Below, one piece after another: positions 8,882 to 18,758 of a stretch of 25,311 nt of DNA (position 1 is the first letter of the stretch; every line of letters starts with the position of its first letter). Source of the DNA: Mucidula mucida (lineage: Eukaryota > Basidiomycota > Agaricomycetes > Agaricales > Physalacriaceae); the NCBI GenBank assembly GCA_015501055.1, contig JADNYV010000494.1, forward strand, positions 1 to 25,311, written 5' to 3'. Both the position numbers and the translations under genes were made by a program. The notes below the pieces were generated by a model. It was not told the origin of the DNA and made no database searches. It saw only the letters and a program-made list of their open reading frames with translations.

Positions 8882-11620
8882 ATGAACCGACATACCATTC
8901 GTACCACAGGCCAGCCACCTCTTCCCGACCAGTACTGTGAGCACGCCGCGGGTTGTACCATCTACACCCAACTAGACCTCCTCTCCGGCTACGACCAATC
9001 CCTGCTCGCCATCAGCTCTCGCGATCCCACCACAGTCGACACGCACCTTGGCCCAATGCGTCTCACGACGCTCCCGCAAGGCTGGACTCTGTCGGTAAAC
9101 ATCTTCCACAACAACATCGCCTTCATCCTTCAGCACGAGACGGAAATCGCTCCGAACTTCATCGACGATATCAACGTGCTTGGTCCGCGCACATATTATC
9201 GCCGAGCAGACGGTACCTACGAAACACATCCTGAGAACGATCTAGTTCGAAAGTTTGTATGGATTCACTTACTAGATGTCCATCGTATCCTCCATCGACT
9301 CAAGCGCGCCGGCGCGACAGTATCCGCAAAGAAGCTCAGAGTTGGCGTTCCCGATGTTATCGTCCTTGGGCAGTTCTGCGACTTCGACGGCCGACTTCCG
9401 GAGTCACTCGCTGTTAACAAAATTCGCTCCTGGCCGCCTTGTCGCAATGTGAAAGGCGTCCGCGGTTTCCTTGGTCTTGCAGGAACAGTACGCATCTGGA
9501 TCAAAGGGTTTGCAGAGTTAGCCAAGCCATTGGTAATACTCACAACGAAGGACGCTACCTTTCGCTGGGAGTTAGTCCAGCAGTCCGCCATGGACACCCT
9601 CAAGGAAGTAATTGCCACCTGCCCCGCCATCCGTTCCATCGACTACAAATGTGGTCGACTTGTTATCCTCTCCGTCGACACGTCCCACATCGCCTGCGGC
9701 TACCTCCTCCAGCAAGACGGCGAAGATTCCCGTCGTCGCATCGCCCGATTCGGCTCCATTGCCTGGTCCGATGTCGAGCTGCGCTACTCGCAGGCCAAGC
9801 TCGAGCTTCGCGGTCTATGGCGCGCGCTCCACGCCATGCGAATGTACCTGGTCGGACTTCAGCACTTCGTCGTGGAAATGGACGCGAAATACGTACGCGG
9901 CATGCTCAACAATCCCGATGTCCACCCCAATGCGTCCGTGAACCGCTGGATTTCCGCCATTCTACTCTTCAATTTTGACATCGTTCATGTGCCCGCCGAC
10001 CGTTTCAAAGGACCGGATGGTCTCTCGAGACGCGAGGCTACCGATGATCCTGGGGATATTCCTGACGATGAAGCTGAAGATTGGATTGATGATGAGGTCC
10101 TCGGCGCGACAGTTTGGGTTGCATCCTTCCTACAGAGAGAAACGGTTGGAAATGCGGTAGTCGGGATGATCACAGCAGCCGACTCACCAGTCGCATCCTC
10201 ATTCACTGCGACAACAAGCACCACCACAGACGGTCCTCCCCAAACAAACGACACTAGGTGCCGCGATGAGCAGCTTGACGAGGTGAAGTTCTACCTCACT
10301 CACCTCAAAATTCCATCCTCCGTCACCACCGACCGTATCCACGCACTTCAACAACGCGCACGTCCCTACTTCGTCGCCAACAAACAACTATTCCGTCGCG
10401 ATCGTCACGGCCGTCATCAGCTTGTCATTCCGTACGCTGGTCGTATCCTTGTCCTCCGAATGGCTCATGATGAGCTCGGGCATCGTCGAGGGTTTTATCC
10501 TGTTCGTCGGCGCATCGCAGACCGCTTCTGGTGGCCGAATATGGACGCCGATATTGCCTGGTATCTGAAGACATGTCATCAGTGCCAAGTTGAGTCCACG
10601 GAAAAGGTGCACTTACCTCCAGTCATCTCGTATCCTGCTGGCCTCTTCCAGAAGTGTCACATCGACACCATGCATCTTCCAAAGGCGAACGGCTTCCAAT
10701 ATATCATCACCGGCCGTTGCTCCCTCACGAACTGGCCCGAATTCCGCATGTTGCGCTCCGAGACGGGTGAAACTGTCGGCCAGTTTATCTTCGAAGAAAT
10801 CCTCTGTCGTTGGGGCGGGCTGTCCGAGATTTTTGTCACCGACAATGGCCCACCCATCATCGCCGCCGTCGACTACCTCTCCAAGAAGTACGGCATCCGA
10901 CACATTCGCATATCGGCCTATAATTCGCAGGCGAACGGTCTTGTTGAAGTCGGACACCGGCCGATACGAGACGCACTAAAGAAGTTGTGTGAGAGCAAGG
11001 AAAAAGACTGGCCGAAGAAAGCGCACCTGGCTTTTTGGGCGGAACGGATCACCACCTCACGACGAACTCGCATGTCTCCATTTTATGCCACCCACGGCGT
11101 CGAACCCCTCCTACCCTTCGACCTCCTCTATGCCACCTTCCTCTTCCCAGAATTCCACGGAAAGTTGTCAGACGCGGACCTCCTCTACATGAGGGCTCGT
11201 CAACTCGAACGACGCGACGAAGATATTGCTGACCTCGAAAAGCGAGTCATCGCCAGCCGCTTCCGCTCCATAGGCGACTTTGAGCGCCGTTACGCAAACA
11301 CGATCCACGACTACAATTTCAAACCCGGCGCGTTAGTACTCGTCCTCAACAAGAAAATCGAGAAAGGAACCAACCGAAAATTTCGCCCGCGGTACTTCGG
11401 TCCTATGGTCGTTGTTCGTCGCAGCAAGGGAGGCGCGTACTATCTTGCTGAGCTCAACGGAGCAGTCTCCCGCTTGAAGTTTGCGGCTTTCCGTCTCATT
11501 CCGTATTATGCGCGGTCATCGAAGGAGTTCACCATTACCGAGTTTGTCGACCCAGCTGACCTTGCTGGCATCGTGGATGACAGGCACGACGACGACGTGA
11601 TGATTGCGGACAAGGAGTGA
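8882..11620 (+). CDS. pol: Pol C-terminal part: reverse transcriptase, RNase H, integrase
   Basis: A 912-codon open frame holds most of Pol. It is not an independent gene: the ATG lies inside RT (VVNPDNMNRHT), just after a frameshift. RT palm motifs are TQLDLLSGYD (Asp at residue 32) and FIDD (93-96), a variant of YxDD. RNase H acidic residues are Asp266 (LSVDTSH), Glu308, Asp334 (EMDAKY) and probably Asp379. Integrase has an H529-H534-C565-C568 zinc site, then the catalytic triad Asp595 (HIDTMH), Asp654 (VTDNGP) and Glu689 (NGLVEV), the last two about 35 apart. The C-terminal region has RYFGPMVV and AYYLAELNG, like a GPY/F-type module; no chromodomain is evident. All catalytic residues appear intact. 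Confidence 0.92.
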   Translation: MNRHTIRTTGQPPLPDQYCEHAAGCTIYTQLDLLSGYDQSLLAISSRDPTTVDTHLGPMRLTTLPQGWTLSVNIFHNNIAFILQHETEIAPNFIDDINVLGPRTYYRRADGTYETHPENDLVRKFVWIHLLDVHRILHRLKRAGATVSAKKLRVGVPDVIVLGQFCDFDGRLPESLAVNKIRSWPPCRNVKGVRGFLGLAGTVRIWIKGFAELAKPLVILTTKDATFRWELVQQSAMDTLKEVIATCPAIRSIDYKCGRLVILSVDTSHIACGYLLQQDGEDSRRRIARFGSIAWSDVELRYSQAKLELRGLWRALHAMRMYLVGLQHFVVEMDAKYVRGMLNNPDVHPNASVNRWISAILLFNFDIVHVPADRFKGPDGLSRREATDDPGDIPDDEAEDWIDDEVLGATVWVASFLQRETVGNAVVGMITAADSPVASSFTATTSTTTDGPPQTNDTRCRDEQLDEVKFYLTHLKIPSSVTTDRIHALQQRARPYFVANKQLFRRDRHGRHQLVIPYAGRILVLRMAHDELGHRRGFYPVRRRIADRFWWPNMDADIAWYLKTCHQCQVESTEKVHLPPVISYPAGLFQKCHIDTMHLPKANGFQYIITGRCSLTNWPEFRMLRSETGETVGQFIFEEILCRWGGLSEIFVTDNGPPIIAAVDYLSKKYGIRHIRISAYNSQANGLVEVGHRPIRDALKKLCESKEKDWPKKAHLAFWAERITTSRRTRMSPFYATHGVEPLLPFDLLYATFLFPEFHGKLSDADLLYMRARQLERRDEDIADLEKRVIASRFRSIGDFERRYANTIHDYNFKPGALVLVLNKKIEKGTNRKFRPRYFGPMVVVRRSKGGAYYLAELNGAVSRLKFAAFRLIPYYARSSKEFTITEFVDPADLAGIVDDRHDDDVMIADKE

Positions 11621-11700
11621 TCGGAGCTTGCAATTTTTTTTCGTCGGATCACGGATCGAGTGGATCAACCCGGAGGTTGATATTCTAAGTTTGTATGGGA

Positions 11701-12011
11701 TGTAGGTTCGCGCCTCGCGCTAGGCGCACAGTCGGTCGGACTCGTCGGGACTGATAAGCTTGGACTCTTAGATTAGATACTTACCCCTTCTTAATAGCAC
11801 ATCTCCCGTATTATCACCTCATGTTTCTTTCATTCTTCTACTTACATGTCTCACCTCTTCACACACACTATAATAGCACATCGTGGATTCATTTACTTAC
11901 ACTACTTATATCGCGCTCCTCGTAGTCTACAGAATATCGAACACCCATTTCGCACACGCACGCACTGTCCGAACTGAGCACGCTGCACTCAGAGAAGTCT
12001 GTGTCTCTACA
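11701..12011 (+). repeat. 3' LTR of the retrotransposon
   Basis: 311 bp, TGTAG to CTACA, differing from the 5' copy at only two bases. The sequence before it (about 11621-11700) has a T run and a short purine stretch ATGGGA but no strong polypurine tract. Its outer end supplies the stop codon TAG (12007-12009) to the truncated gene on the minus strand. Confidence 0.95.
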
Positions 12012-13252
12012 TACGCCTTGGGACACCCATCGATGCCGCATCGATAGACTGTGTTGAGGTGCAAGCTCTCAATATGTTCTTGACAGAAATCAGCATGGGA
12101 AGCAGTCGTCGTAGCTGGAAGGACTTACTTTCTCGAGCCGCTTTTGTGGTGAAGGTCGCCGTGCCACAGTGAGAACATGCGAATTGGCCTGAAGCCTTTC
12201 GCCTTCGCGCAATTGCCAACTCGTCTCGCCCTCGGCGCCTTCGAATAGGAGCTGTGTCCAGTCCATGAGGAGAAGCGGCTTGCGGGATATCAGCAGACGG
12301 CAGGCGTTCGGAGAGGGCGTCCTCATGCGAAACTTGGTCAGACCGCTGAGGCACGCCGTCGAATATCCCCATTCCAACAGCAATCAGACCATGGTCGTAC
12401 ACGCCGAGAGAGGAAACCGGAAGGTACACGTCCGAGCCTCTTATTTCGTGTTGAAAATAGTCTGAGTTTGAAGCGGGAGAACCGATGGAAGGTTGACTCG
12501 GACGCCATGAGTAGGGAGAAGGGGGGTAGGAATTGAGAGATCCTTCTGGCTGAGAGTTGGGGAACGATTGAGGAAACAAATTAGTTAGCTGACTTTCCGT
12601 TCTCCTCGGCGCAGGTTGGAAAAAAGCAGAGGCTGTTCCAACGACGGGAGCGCTTTGAAATGGCCTAACATTTGCTCTCTGTGGCTGGACGGCATAACCG
12701 TAGGCGTCGTTCGGGTTCTCGTAATTCCCCACAGAAGGATAGTGAGGACCAATGGGAAAGGACTGGTCGTGTACGGCTCCCGAGGAAACGAGTGTGTTCT
12801 GGGTTGAATCTGACGAGGCGACAAGGCATAATCCTAGACATACCGTGAGGACGGTTCGCGGCGGGGACATAAAATGCCTTACAATGGCAAGTGAATGATA
12901 GCTTATGTATACTTACTGTTATAATCCCGGCGGTTTGGAGCAACAGCGCTACTGGTAGCTACATACTTGGTTCAGTACCTATTGCAATTTTGCCAAGGAA
13001 AATGGACTAACCATAGCCAGCGGAGAGAACGAAGCCTGTGTTCAGATTGCTTTTAAAAGGAAAGGGAGAGTTATTGGATAACTGGAGACCGGGTTGACTA
13101 TATGCGAGCTGTCAGCCCAGTGGGAAAAAATCAAGAAAGGATTGGCCATACGGAGCCGCCGCATTGAATTGACCGATTTCAACGGCGGGAGGGTTGAGTT
13201 GATGGACACCTGGCACGCCGTAGCGACGGGCGCTGTGATCCTGTGTTGCCAT
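12007..13252 (-). pseudogene. C2H2 zinc-finger gene truncated by the LTR in its second finger
   Basis: The main exon is 12129-12809 or, unspliced, from ATG 12870. It encodes a Pro/Ser/Tyr/Gln-rich region, a basic RRRRGRDE stretch and finger 1, FACSHCGTATFTTKAARE. An intron 12079-12128 (50 nt, GTAAGT...AAG) brings in KHIESLHLNTVY in frame, giving CX2C and HX4H. Finger 2 starts CGIDGCPKAY (CX4C) and is cut by the LTR, so its His pair and the C-terminus are missing. The apparent signal peptide from ATG 12870 (TVLTVCLGLCLVA) may be intronic: splicing 12810-12916 (GTAAGT...TCAG) joins APNRRDYN to STQNTLVSSG in frame. ATG 13252 opens MATQDHSARRYGVPGVHQLN, a plausible first exon; the middle exons are unresolved. 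It is probably a DNA-binding regulator relic. Confidence 0.6.
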
Positions 13253-14125
13253 ATTTTTGGTCTGTGTGGGTGCAAGGTCCAGGGAATGTTCGCCTGGGCG
13301 AAGGCTTTATACTAGACAGACGGGCTGACATGAGAGCATGCGACTGCAGCACCAGAGAGCTAAGCTTTTCGCAGCACAGGATGCACGCATGTCCGATGTG
13401 GCAAACCCGCAATTGTTCGAGGAACACCAGACAAGCGCTTGTCTGATACCAGGCGCAAGCTGTGGCATCTCATCGATGGTCTCAGAATAAGCACGAGCTC
13501 AATCAGACCTGAGTTATAGTTCAAAGAAGGGATACCAGGTCCAGTGGAGCAGTCGGTGACGATATACGACCGTTTAAGGCGATACAACCAACGCCGTGTT
13601 AGAGGCGTGCAGACCGGCCAATTCCAGTATGGTAGTTTCTTGTTAGCAGCCCCACGCCCTAGGCACAGACGTTTTTAGCAGTTTCTTTTAATAATGACGC
13701 GATTTGACTCATGCTTTCAAAACACTTTGAAGTTTGAATCAGCCCCGTGAGTTCGAAGTGAGTAAACGCGCGCTTAAGGATGATCAAAATGACCAACTGT
13801 ACATATGGTTGACTGAAACGCGTTCATTAGTAAATACGAGATACAGAATGATGTAGCTCACCTGTCAACTATCCCATCCACATGCGGGCATGCTTCATTA
13901 CTTTCGGTGTATGCCGCCTATATACGCACGACAACGACGCGGAGTGTCGTCCCTCTGTGACATCAGTGTTCTGATGTATGCCCTGGAAAGCACAGCGAAG
14001 GCAGGTCAATTCAAAGTACCGGGTCGCTCAAGATGGCCAGTATGATGGCAATATCTCGCAAGAGACAAAAATATTGAGATTGATGGGTCCTAGTATACAC
14101 GTTATTCTCTTCTGGGTCAGCTGGC
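13253..14125. other. Intergenic gap
   Basis: About 870 bp between the start of the truncated zinc-finger gene and the end of the dehydratase gene. Open frames here are short and overlap on several frames without recognisable protein. I see no RNA gene, transposon end or clear repeat. The right end is the 3' flank of the dehydratase and the left end probably holds the zinc-finger gene's promoter. Confidence 0.4.
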
Positions 14126-15478
14126 TCATTGACTGTTCTCGTCCCCAGGCATTTTCAGAACCTTCTCGGGAGAGGGGAACATCAACTTGTCTGCGGGGAG
14201 CAAGTTCGCCTTGGGGTTCAGCGCCAGTCCGAACCCAACACCGTCCAACTCGGACGCCAAAACCTTCCCATTCTTGGGAATGTACTCGTTCAAGAACAAG
14301 TCGCCAAAAACGGGCAAGACTGACTTGCCGTCAGGAGAATTAGCGAGGTATTCCTGGAATGGGCAATTCGGCTGGGAGATGACGAAGTGGTAGCTGTAGG
14401 GACCGCTGGCGTGGGGAACGACTGGGATATCGTAGGCGGCAGCCTGAGCAGCGACCTTTAGCAGTTCGGTCATACCGCCCACCCACATGACGTCGGGTTG
14501 AAGGATATCAATGTTACGTCCCTCGATCAGCTTGCGGAAGCCATATTTCGTGTATTCATGCTGTGCAGACACGTCAACACGAGAAATACACGCGAACAAA
14601 TATACTCACCTCGCCTGTAGTAAACTTGAGCTGAGGGAGGGCCTGCTTGAGCTTGGCGAAGCCGTCGAAGTCGTCAGGGTGGAGTACTTCCTCCCACCAG
14701 TTGATATTCAGATCGAGGCAGGCCGTCGCGAGCTGTATGGTATATGGCACGTTTAACGACATCCAACAGTCGACCATGATTGGATAGTCTGGACCGACAC
14801 TCTCGCGGTGTTTCCTGAGGAACTCGACGTTCTTCTTCAACCCTGCGTGCCCCTCGTCAGGTCCATACGGTAGAGGAACCTTGCTTCCCCAAAAACCCAT
14901 CGCCTTCGTCGCGGTTGGCTCGGGACCCGTGCAGTAAAAATTGATCTCGTCCTTGATCGAGCCACCAATCATCTTATACACGGGCTCTCCCCGTATCTTG
15001 CCCAAGAGATCCCATATGGCGAGGTCAATGACAGAAATGACGGCGATGGGGAGACCTTTACGGCCATAGAACATGGTGGAGAGGAACATCTGTTCCCAGA
15101 TACGGTTCGTGTTGCGAGGATCAACACCTATGAGGAAGCGTTCCAAATGTTGGGAGACGATCCAGCAGGCTGGGGGCCCGCCGAAGCCAGTAGCAAAACC
15201 GACTGTGCCATCGCTGGCCTCTATCTCGACGAAGAAGGAGCCGAGTACATTGATGCCAAAAGAGGTTCGCGATTTGCGATACTCTTCGTACTTGGACATA
15301 GGGGTTGAAATGGGGTTGTCGATGAGCCTAACGTGCTAGTCAATTGTGGGACACATAACCGATACTGAGCATACCAGTGGCCGCGAGCAACATTGTGGTA
15401 ATCGCCACCAGAACCGACACCGCCAATCACAAAAGTCCGGACGGCTTTGATGGTAGGGAACGTTCTCGCTGTAGACAT
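14126..15478 (-). CDS. L-rhamnonate dehydratase (enolase superfamily)
   Basis: It likely removes water from L-rhamnonate to give 2-keto-3-deoxy-L-rhamnonate in non-phosphorylative rhamnose breakdown. Exons 15478-15375, 15327-14610 and 14560-14126 are separated by introns of 47 and 49 nt and give 418 residues, close to the family length. The enolase-type barrel carries metal ligands at Asp221 (MVDCWMSLN), Glu247 or Glu248 (WWEEVLHPDD) and Glu274 (TTGEHEYTKYGF). Asp297 (LQPDVMWVGG) and His324 (VVPHASGPYSYHF) form the expected acid/base pair. The YSYHF and PNCPFQEYL stretches favour rhamnonate dehydratase over other mandelate-racemase-group enzymes. No targeting signal is seen, so it is probably cytosolic. 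No other rhamnose-pathway gene is nearby. The closely related sugar-acid specificity cannot be excluded. Confidence 0.88.
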
Positions 15479-15537
15479 GGTGGGGTATTCTCAATTCTTT
15501 CAGAAGGTCATCTGTACTTATAGAGCAGGTGAGCCGG

Positions 15538-15807
15538 ATGTACGGTGCGTCGGCCCGGTGGACGCAGTGGGTGAAATCCGCTCGAGGATATCATCGAGCC
15601 GGGAGCCCGATGGCCTCCTAGGAGGTCACATTCACTGATGTCGATGAGATTATCGAGCGCACGAGGAAGAATGATGATCCAGAGTCGTTTGCCTACACAT
15701 GGATGTCCAAATGGGGGGCCCGAAAACCCCAGGAGTTAGCGAAGCAAAAAGTCACGACTTTGAAGTTACAACCGGTAAATTATCGCGAATTTGAGAAAGA
15801 AGAGTAG
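15538..15807 (+). CDS. Possible small gene or C-terminal gene relic
   Basis: From ATG 15538 the frame reads MYGASARWTQW, meets TAG at 15619-15621, then continues in the same frame to TAG 15805 as EVTFTDVDEIIERTRKNDD ... NYREFEKEE. The stretch from GTGAAATCC (15571) to CCTAG (15621) is 51 nt, divisible by three and bounded by GT and AG. Removing it as an intron would give an open product of about 72 residues. The donor GTGAAA is weak. The C-terminal part is charged and protein-like but I do not recognise it. It could instead be the remnant of a larger gene with a nonsense mutation. The rest of 15479-16362 shows nothing else convincing apart from upstream sequence of the next gene. Confidence 0.3.
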
Positions 15808-16362
15808 TTTTAGGATGTCGTGACCACGCTTGGCATGTGAGGCGCATTGTTGAGCGTTGGTTGGATAGGATGTGGGAATTATTCTCGAAGGAAACCTTCA
15901 GATATAACGACGCCGTATGAGAAACGCGTCGTCAAATAGGGGCACTACATTCTCTTTTGAAATTGCCGAGAGAAGTGTTGGGAGTGAGAAGAACACTTGA
16001 AGAGTTTGCTTCTGTTTGCCAGTACTAGTAGTCAAAGCCAGCTGAGCATAGCCACAAATCAACCAATCTTTTTCTTGCCCTTCATTCTTGTGGATTCATT
16101 CTACGTTGTTGATGCATTCTATGTTACGCTGCTCCAGAGCCCGAAAGAGAATAAGCATGCAGAGTTATTGTTCTCGCATCAGTCCCCTCGCTTGCCATTG
16201 TCCTCTTTCCGTCCCAAGTTCTTGTTCGGCGAACAAAAGCCCACTCTCCGAGCCTTGTATTTCAGGTACTGTGTGGAAAACAATAGCATCATTGCGTTTA
16301 AAATCAACGGTAATTATTCAAATGCGAGCCTCACCATTCTTTCTCGAAAAAACCTAAGGATC

Positions 16363-18326
16363 ATGACACCCATGTTAGTTCCTTTCGCCACTTCCTTTAG
16401 TGCATGCAAACGGGTACATGGCTGATCATGACATTTGTTTAGGGAGAACGAACAAAGCGAGGATACTCGAGAAAATCGCTCCCCGACAATTCTAGGTCTT
16501 GTACCAACCCGTGAAGCAACTCCAGAGCAGCAACATGGCACCAGTACTAGTTCATTTCATTTCAGCCAGGACTTGAGCAGGCTGTTAGGTTGCGAGTCGA
16601 ACGAGTACGTACATATTTCCACTAGCGAAGACGACATACTTATTCTAGGATTGTGGCGTTCAGGCGACTTCTCTCCGCTCTAAGTCGAGGCGATGCATTC
16701 AGTAAGTACATCCTGGCTCCTCGAAAATATCGAGATTGCTCACCTCAATCATAGATGAGCCAGAGGTGCTTGCAGCTACTGGAGATCGACTAAATTCGAT
16801 TCCCAACTTAACAGTTACTCTGTACGAAGTGGAGTCTAACGAACGTCGGCAGGAGGACATCGACTTGGATAACCGATCCAATATCAGTAACGGCAGTAGA
16901 CTGCTGTTCGATACCAGCGGCGAGACAGAGCGAGATCGGTCGTTATTGGGATCAGCATTGAGCTGCGGAATCCACCTTGACGCGGTTTCACCGTTGACCT
17001 TGGGCGGGTTTACTGAGGAGATTGCTGAGTCGTCCAGAAAACGCAAGGGCAAAGAGCGAGCGCCTGATTCTGATCAGGCAGAGCAGGAGCAATCCGGAAG
17101 ACTTTCAGAAGGCGCAGATGATAATGCTGGAGATCATGATCACGACTTGAACTACGACAGCGACTTCAGCGAATCGGATATTGGCGCAGGTAAGGCACTG
17201 GTTCTGCTGGCAAGCATAGATCGTTCAATGTGATATTTTCCCAACAGTACCAGACGCGCCTGCGATGGGTATACCGGGCCCTTCTAAAGTCAGCAGGCTC
17301 TCAGCGTCACAACGAACCGGATTGCGAAACTACGAAGACTTATCAGGCTTACTGGAGAATTGTGAGTCCTGATTCGTTCACAGCTTGCCATAAGAGTTCA
17401 CATACTCCGAAAGATGGAACGTCACTCGAAGAGCAACAACGAGGATTGGAACATTTTTCTGCTCTGAAGCATTCTAAATCACAGAAGCAAAAGCCTGCAA
17501 GCAAGAAGAGGCGAAGGCAATATGACTCGGACGGCGAGGATGACAATGATCCTACGTTTCAGCCATCGCCGGGAGCACAGCGGAAAACACGCAGTAAGCA
17601 TTTTGACAGTTAACTCGCTAAGACGCTAATGTTTTTTGGCAGGTACTCGTGCCAAACGCGTCAAATTGGGTACTAGCTCAGCAGGAGCTAAGGTAGATAT
17701 GCCGGATGATGATTCGACTTCCTCACGCCGACGCTCTAATCGCGAAGTCACAGCTGAACTCGATGATAATGAGCCTTCGGATATAGGTGCGTGTTCCATA
17801 TTGTTTGCTGTATGCAGAATCGTGACGAATTTTTAGGCAGGCCTGATTCAAAGGAACAGGATAGCGGCGATGATAAAGAGACACATAAGGAATCTACCGA
17901 CAACAAGCGAAAACGCGGGACTTCTACGTCCGGTCCAAACAAAAAAAGACGTACGGAAACAAGTGTGTACATCATCCCGTTATTTTCGTCTAATCCAGCT
18001 AAATGGTTCTAGAACAAGAAGGCTTTCCTTGTCCTGCTTGTGGCAAAGTCATCCAACGAAAATCCGATCTTAAGCGACATTATAGGACAATCCACAGGGG
18101 TGACAAGTTCCAGGCTTGCACCGTTACTGGTTGCCGGAAACTATTTTCCCGAGCGGATGCGCTTGCGCGCCACGTCCGGGGGGTGCACAAAGACGCTCAC
18201 GGAAAGGGCGACTTAGAGGTCGATGAGGTGCAGCATACTGAACGTGACGTCGACGACGACGACGATGATGAGCTAGAGGTACAGAAATCCCGTCGCAAAT
18301 CCAAGAGAGGAGGCAAGCGAAAATAA
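16363..18326 (+). CDS. C2H2 zinc-finger protein, nine exons
   Basis: A consistent nine-exon model gives 512 residues: 16363-16373, 16443-16604, 16649-16701, 16755-17189, 17248-17361, 17414-17593, 17643-17786, 17837-17962 and 18013-18326. Every junction has GT and AG, all introns are 44-69 nt, and the frame holds throughout. Exon 1 is only 11 nt (MTP plus two bases). The long N-terminal part is acidic, Ser-rich and low-complexity, with basic clusters (SSRKRKGKE, KKRRRQ, KRKRG) that look like nuclear signals. Two fingers are near the C-terminus: C415, C418, H431, H436 (CX2CX12HX4H) and C444, C449, H462, H467 (CX4CX12HX4H). An Asp run (VDDDDDDE) and basic tail (KSRRKSKRGGKRK) follow. It is probably a nuclear DNA-binding regulator; the target is unknown. 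Confidence 0.8.
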
Positions 18327-18758
18327 TTTTCATTCTTGATCCAGCGAGTAGATTAGAAGACATTCAATACCTTAGATCGTAATATAATGGGCCATCCTTC
18401 TACATCAAATGTCACAGTGCATCATTCAAACAAGCTTAAGTAGGACCGCCAAAGGTCAGTCGTATATATGCTGAATGGTATCCTCGTTCGTCAAGCTTCC
18501 CGAAGACAGGTATGAAGAGACGACGCCACAAGATCCATGTGACGGCGTTATTGTATTTGCGTTTGTTTGCGCGACGACTGCTACCACCGACCAAGCTGCG
18601 AGGTGGAGAGACTGCACGAATCACTGCCCTTTACCAGTCGTTTGATTCGAAGGGGACTCCCATGGCCATGCAGTAGTGGGCTCCCCATGACGGTAATGGT
18701 CATTTGTATACTGATAATTGCTCTCTAGCTTGGCCTGATAGAGTACATATGGGCGGTG
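18327..18758. other. Intergenic gap
   Basis: About 430 bp between the zinc-finger gene and the end of the minus-strand LRR/F-box-like relic. The two genes converge here, so it should hold both 3' ends. A 62-codon minus-strand frame at 18436-18624 has no recognisable feature. No repeat or RNA gene is seen. Confidence 0.35.

Larger units (their letters stand above)
5137..12011 (+). mobile_element. Ty3/gypsy-type LTR retrotransposon, full length
   Basis: The element has two 311-bp direct LTRs, a primer-binding region, gag and pol. Domain order protease, reverse transcriptase, RNase H, integrase is the Ty3/gypsy order, not Ty1/copia. The LTRs differ only at 5374/11938 and 5438/12002 (both transitions), so they are very similar. 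The 5-bp flanks are AATAT (5132-5136) and TACGC (12012-12016); they do not match, so no target-site duplication is present. The left flank is the inside of a kinase-like gene and the right flank the inside of a zinc-finger gene. Pol is interrupted by five apparent single-base losses, so as sequenced the copy is not autonomous unless those are sequencing errors. Confidence 0.95.

Noticed and set aside
8882..8884. A separate RT gene starting at ATG 8882
   Set aside because: The Met lies inside the conserved VVNPDN-type RT region and coding similarity continues upstream in other frames, so it is part of Pol.
12777..12843. A 34-nt GTATGT...GTCAG intron just after ATG 12870
   Set aside because: It is shorter than any other intron here; the longer 12810-12916 intron sharing the same acceptor fits better.
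13540..13640. A possible tRNA-like stretch in the intergenic gap
   Set aside because: I could not fold an acceptor stem with matching T-loop and anticodon arms.
15997..16425. A 142-codon plus-strand frame with a hydrophobic start
   Set aside because: It starts with TTG, overlaps the better-supported first exon of the zinc-finger gene and has no recognisable domain.
17362..17383. A 22-nt intron at the fifth junction of the zinc-finger gene
   Set aside because: It is too short to splice; the acceptor at 17413 gives 52 nt and keeps the frame.
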